A DNA stretch of 64,000 bases from Lineus longissimus (Eukaryota; Nemertea; Pilidiophora; Heteronemertea; Lineidae), in NCBI RefSeq assembly GCF_910592395.1, contig NC_088323.1:15113501-15177500 (forward strand), written 5' to 3'. The position numbers and the translations under genes were made by a program. Below the pieces are notes generated by a model. The model was not told where the DNA came from. It searched no databases and saw nothing but the letters and a program-made list of their open reading frames with translations. Of this stretch, positions 63,361-64,000 are shown piece by piece; position 1 is the stretch's first letter, and the number at the start of each line of letters is the position of its first letter.

Positions 63361-64000
63361 GATTGGTTGGAAATTAAAGAGCGAGATTGAAGAGGTTTGC
63401 TCAAAGTTGAAAACTTTCACAAAATCAGTATTTTAACAGGGAGTAGTCCAGAAGGGGAAAGAGGGGGGGGGATAGCGAACATATTCAAAAGAGGAGAGCC
63501 CCTCCCCTCTTGGTAACGGGGCGGAGAACACTGCTCAGTAATGCAGACTTTGCAGAAAGCGACAAGCTTTTGTTGAAGGAACCAGGCTACAGGACAGGGC
63601 ACCAGTCAAAACAAAGTACCTTCGGTTGATCCAAACTTGCATGACGTTGAATCTTCATCTGTTTCGAATAAATCATTTCAAGTTATGGGACAAATTTTCT
63701 TGCGACAAAGTTATGGGACAATATTTTCCTCATTTTTGTCAAGTCTGTTACGGAGCATCCATTAAGTACGTAGGCACTGAGGGGGGAGGGGGAGGGGGGT
63801 CTATGAAATCCGTACACTATGCGTACGGGGGGGGGGGGGTTAATGGTCTTGCGTACGTACGCAACCCAAGAACCATTTTTTGAACAAAAAAAAAAAAAAA
63901 ATTATCATAATAATCTTCTCCTCTTTCTTATTCTTATGTGGATAATCATACTTGTTCTTCACAAGATGTGTGAACTCATACGCTTCTGGGTTCGGATGTT
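63361..64000. other. window end; only the candidate microexon
   Basis: Contains G-runs at 63466, 63780 and 63827 and a 15-bp A-run at 63886; no other coding signal. Confidence 0.5.
63620..63658 (-). CDS. candidate 39-nt microexon of the SxIP/NPF gene
   Basis: An acceptor-like TTCGAAACAG, then 13 codons MKIQRHASLDQPK, then donor GTACTT. It is phase 0 at both ends, so it joins exon 61164-62198 in frame. RHASLD looks like a 14-3-3/basophilic kinase site. The pyrimidine tract is poor. Confidence 0.4.

Overview
This window is nuclear DNA of an animal, most likely an invertebrate. Genes are split by GT-AG introns, coding density is a few percent, and most of the sequence is tandem repeats and short non-autonomous transposons. 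The proteins read as animal orthologues of NDUFS1 and VPS50. Clade and species cannot be fixed from the sequence; a marine lophotrochozoan or invertebrate deuterostome is a guess.

Layout. From 1 to about 22.8 kb there are two diverged copies of a ~12-kb segmental duplication. Each carries, in order, a left flank, a satellite of about 201 bp, a right flank and a conserved non-coding block. Copy 1 ends in the last two coding exons of VPS50 (10069-10688, + strand). Copy 2 ends in a decayed, scrambled version of the first of these exons (near 22540). From 22.8 to 32 kb lie arrays of a 59-bp satellite, interrupted by a ~170-bp inverted-repeat element and holding a nearly perfect 1,160-bp tandem duplication; between the arrays are about 4.5 kb with no recognisable gene. 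A 40-bp palindromic minisatellite (32.85-33.3 kb) ends this part.

From 33.56 to about 48.0 kb, on the minus strand, lies a complete gene for NDUFS1, the 75-kDa iron-sulfur subunit of mitochondrial complex I. I could join 15 coding exons with consistent splice phases into 724 codons plus stop. All Fe-S ligands expected from the family are present. A probable non-coding first exon and an ETS/GABP-type site lie near 48.0 kb, and a tRNA-Thr(AGT) gene lies just upstream. The introns hold TA-flanked MITEs, SINE remnants, a LINE tail, a hairpin element and a 101-bp minisatellite. Intron 1 holds, on the opposite strand, an intact internal VPS50 exon whose last 48 nt plus the first 8 intron bases are repeated nine times in tandem.

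From 48.3 to 60 kb there is mostly repeat: 68-bp, 21-bp and 31-bp minisatellites, SINEs, MITEs and a cluster of X-box-like motifs. From 55.9 to 63.7 kb on the minus strand there is a probable second gene. Its one large exon (61164-62198) encodes a disordered Ser/Pro-rich protein with several SxIP-type EB1-binding motifs and two NPF motifs; several small phase-0 exons may belong to it. I could not name this gene.

The most unusual features are the exon-plus-donor VPS50 array inside NDUFS1, the duplicated and scrambled VPS50 3' end, a naturally empty (or excised) MITE site visible by comparing the two duplicon copies, and several NDUFS1 splice sites lying at or beside transposon sequence.
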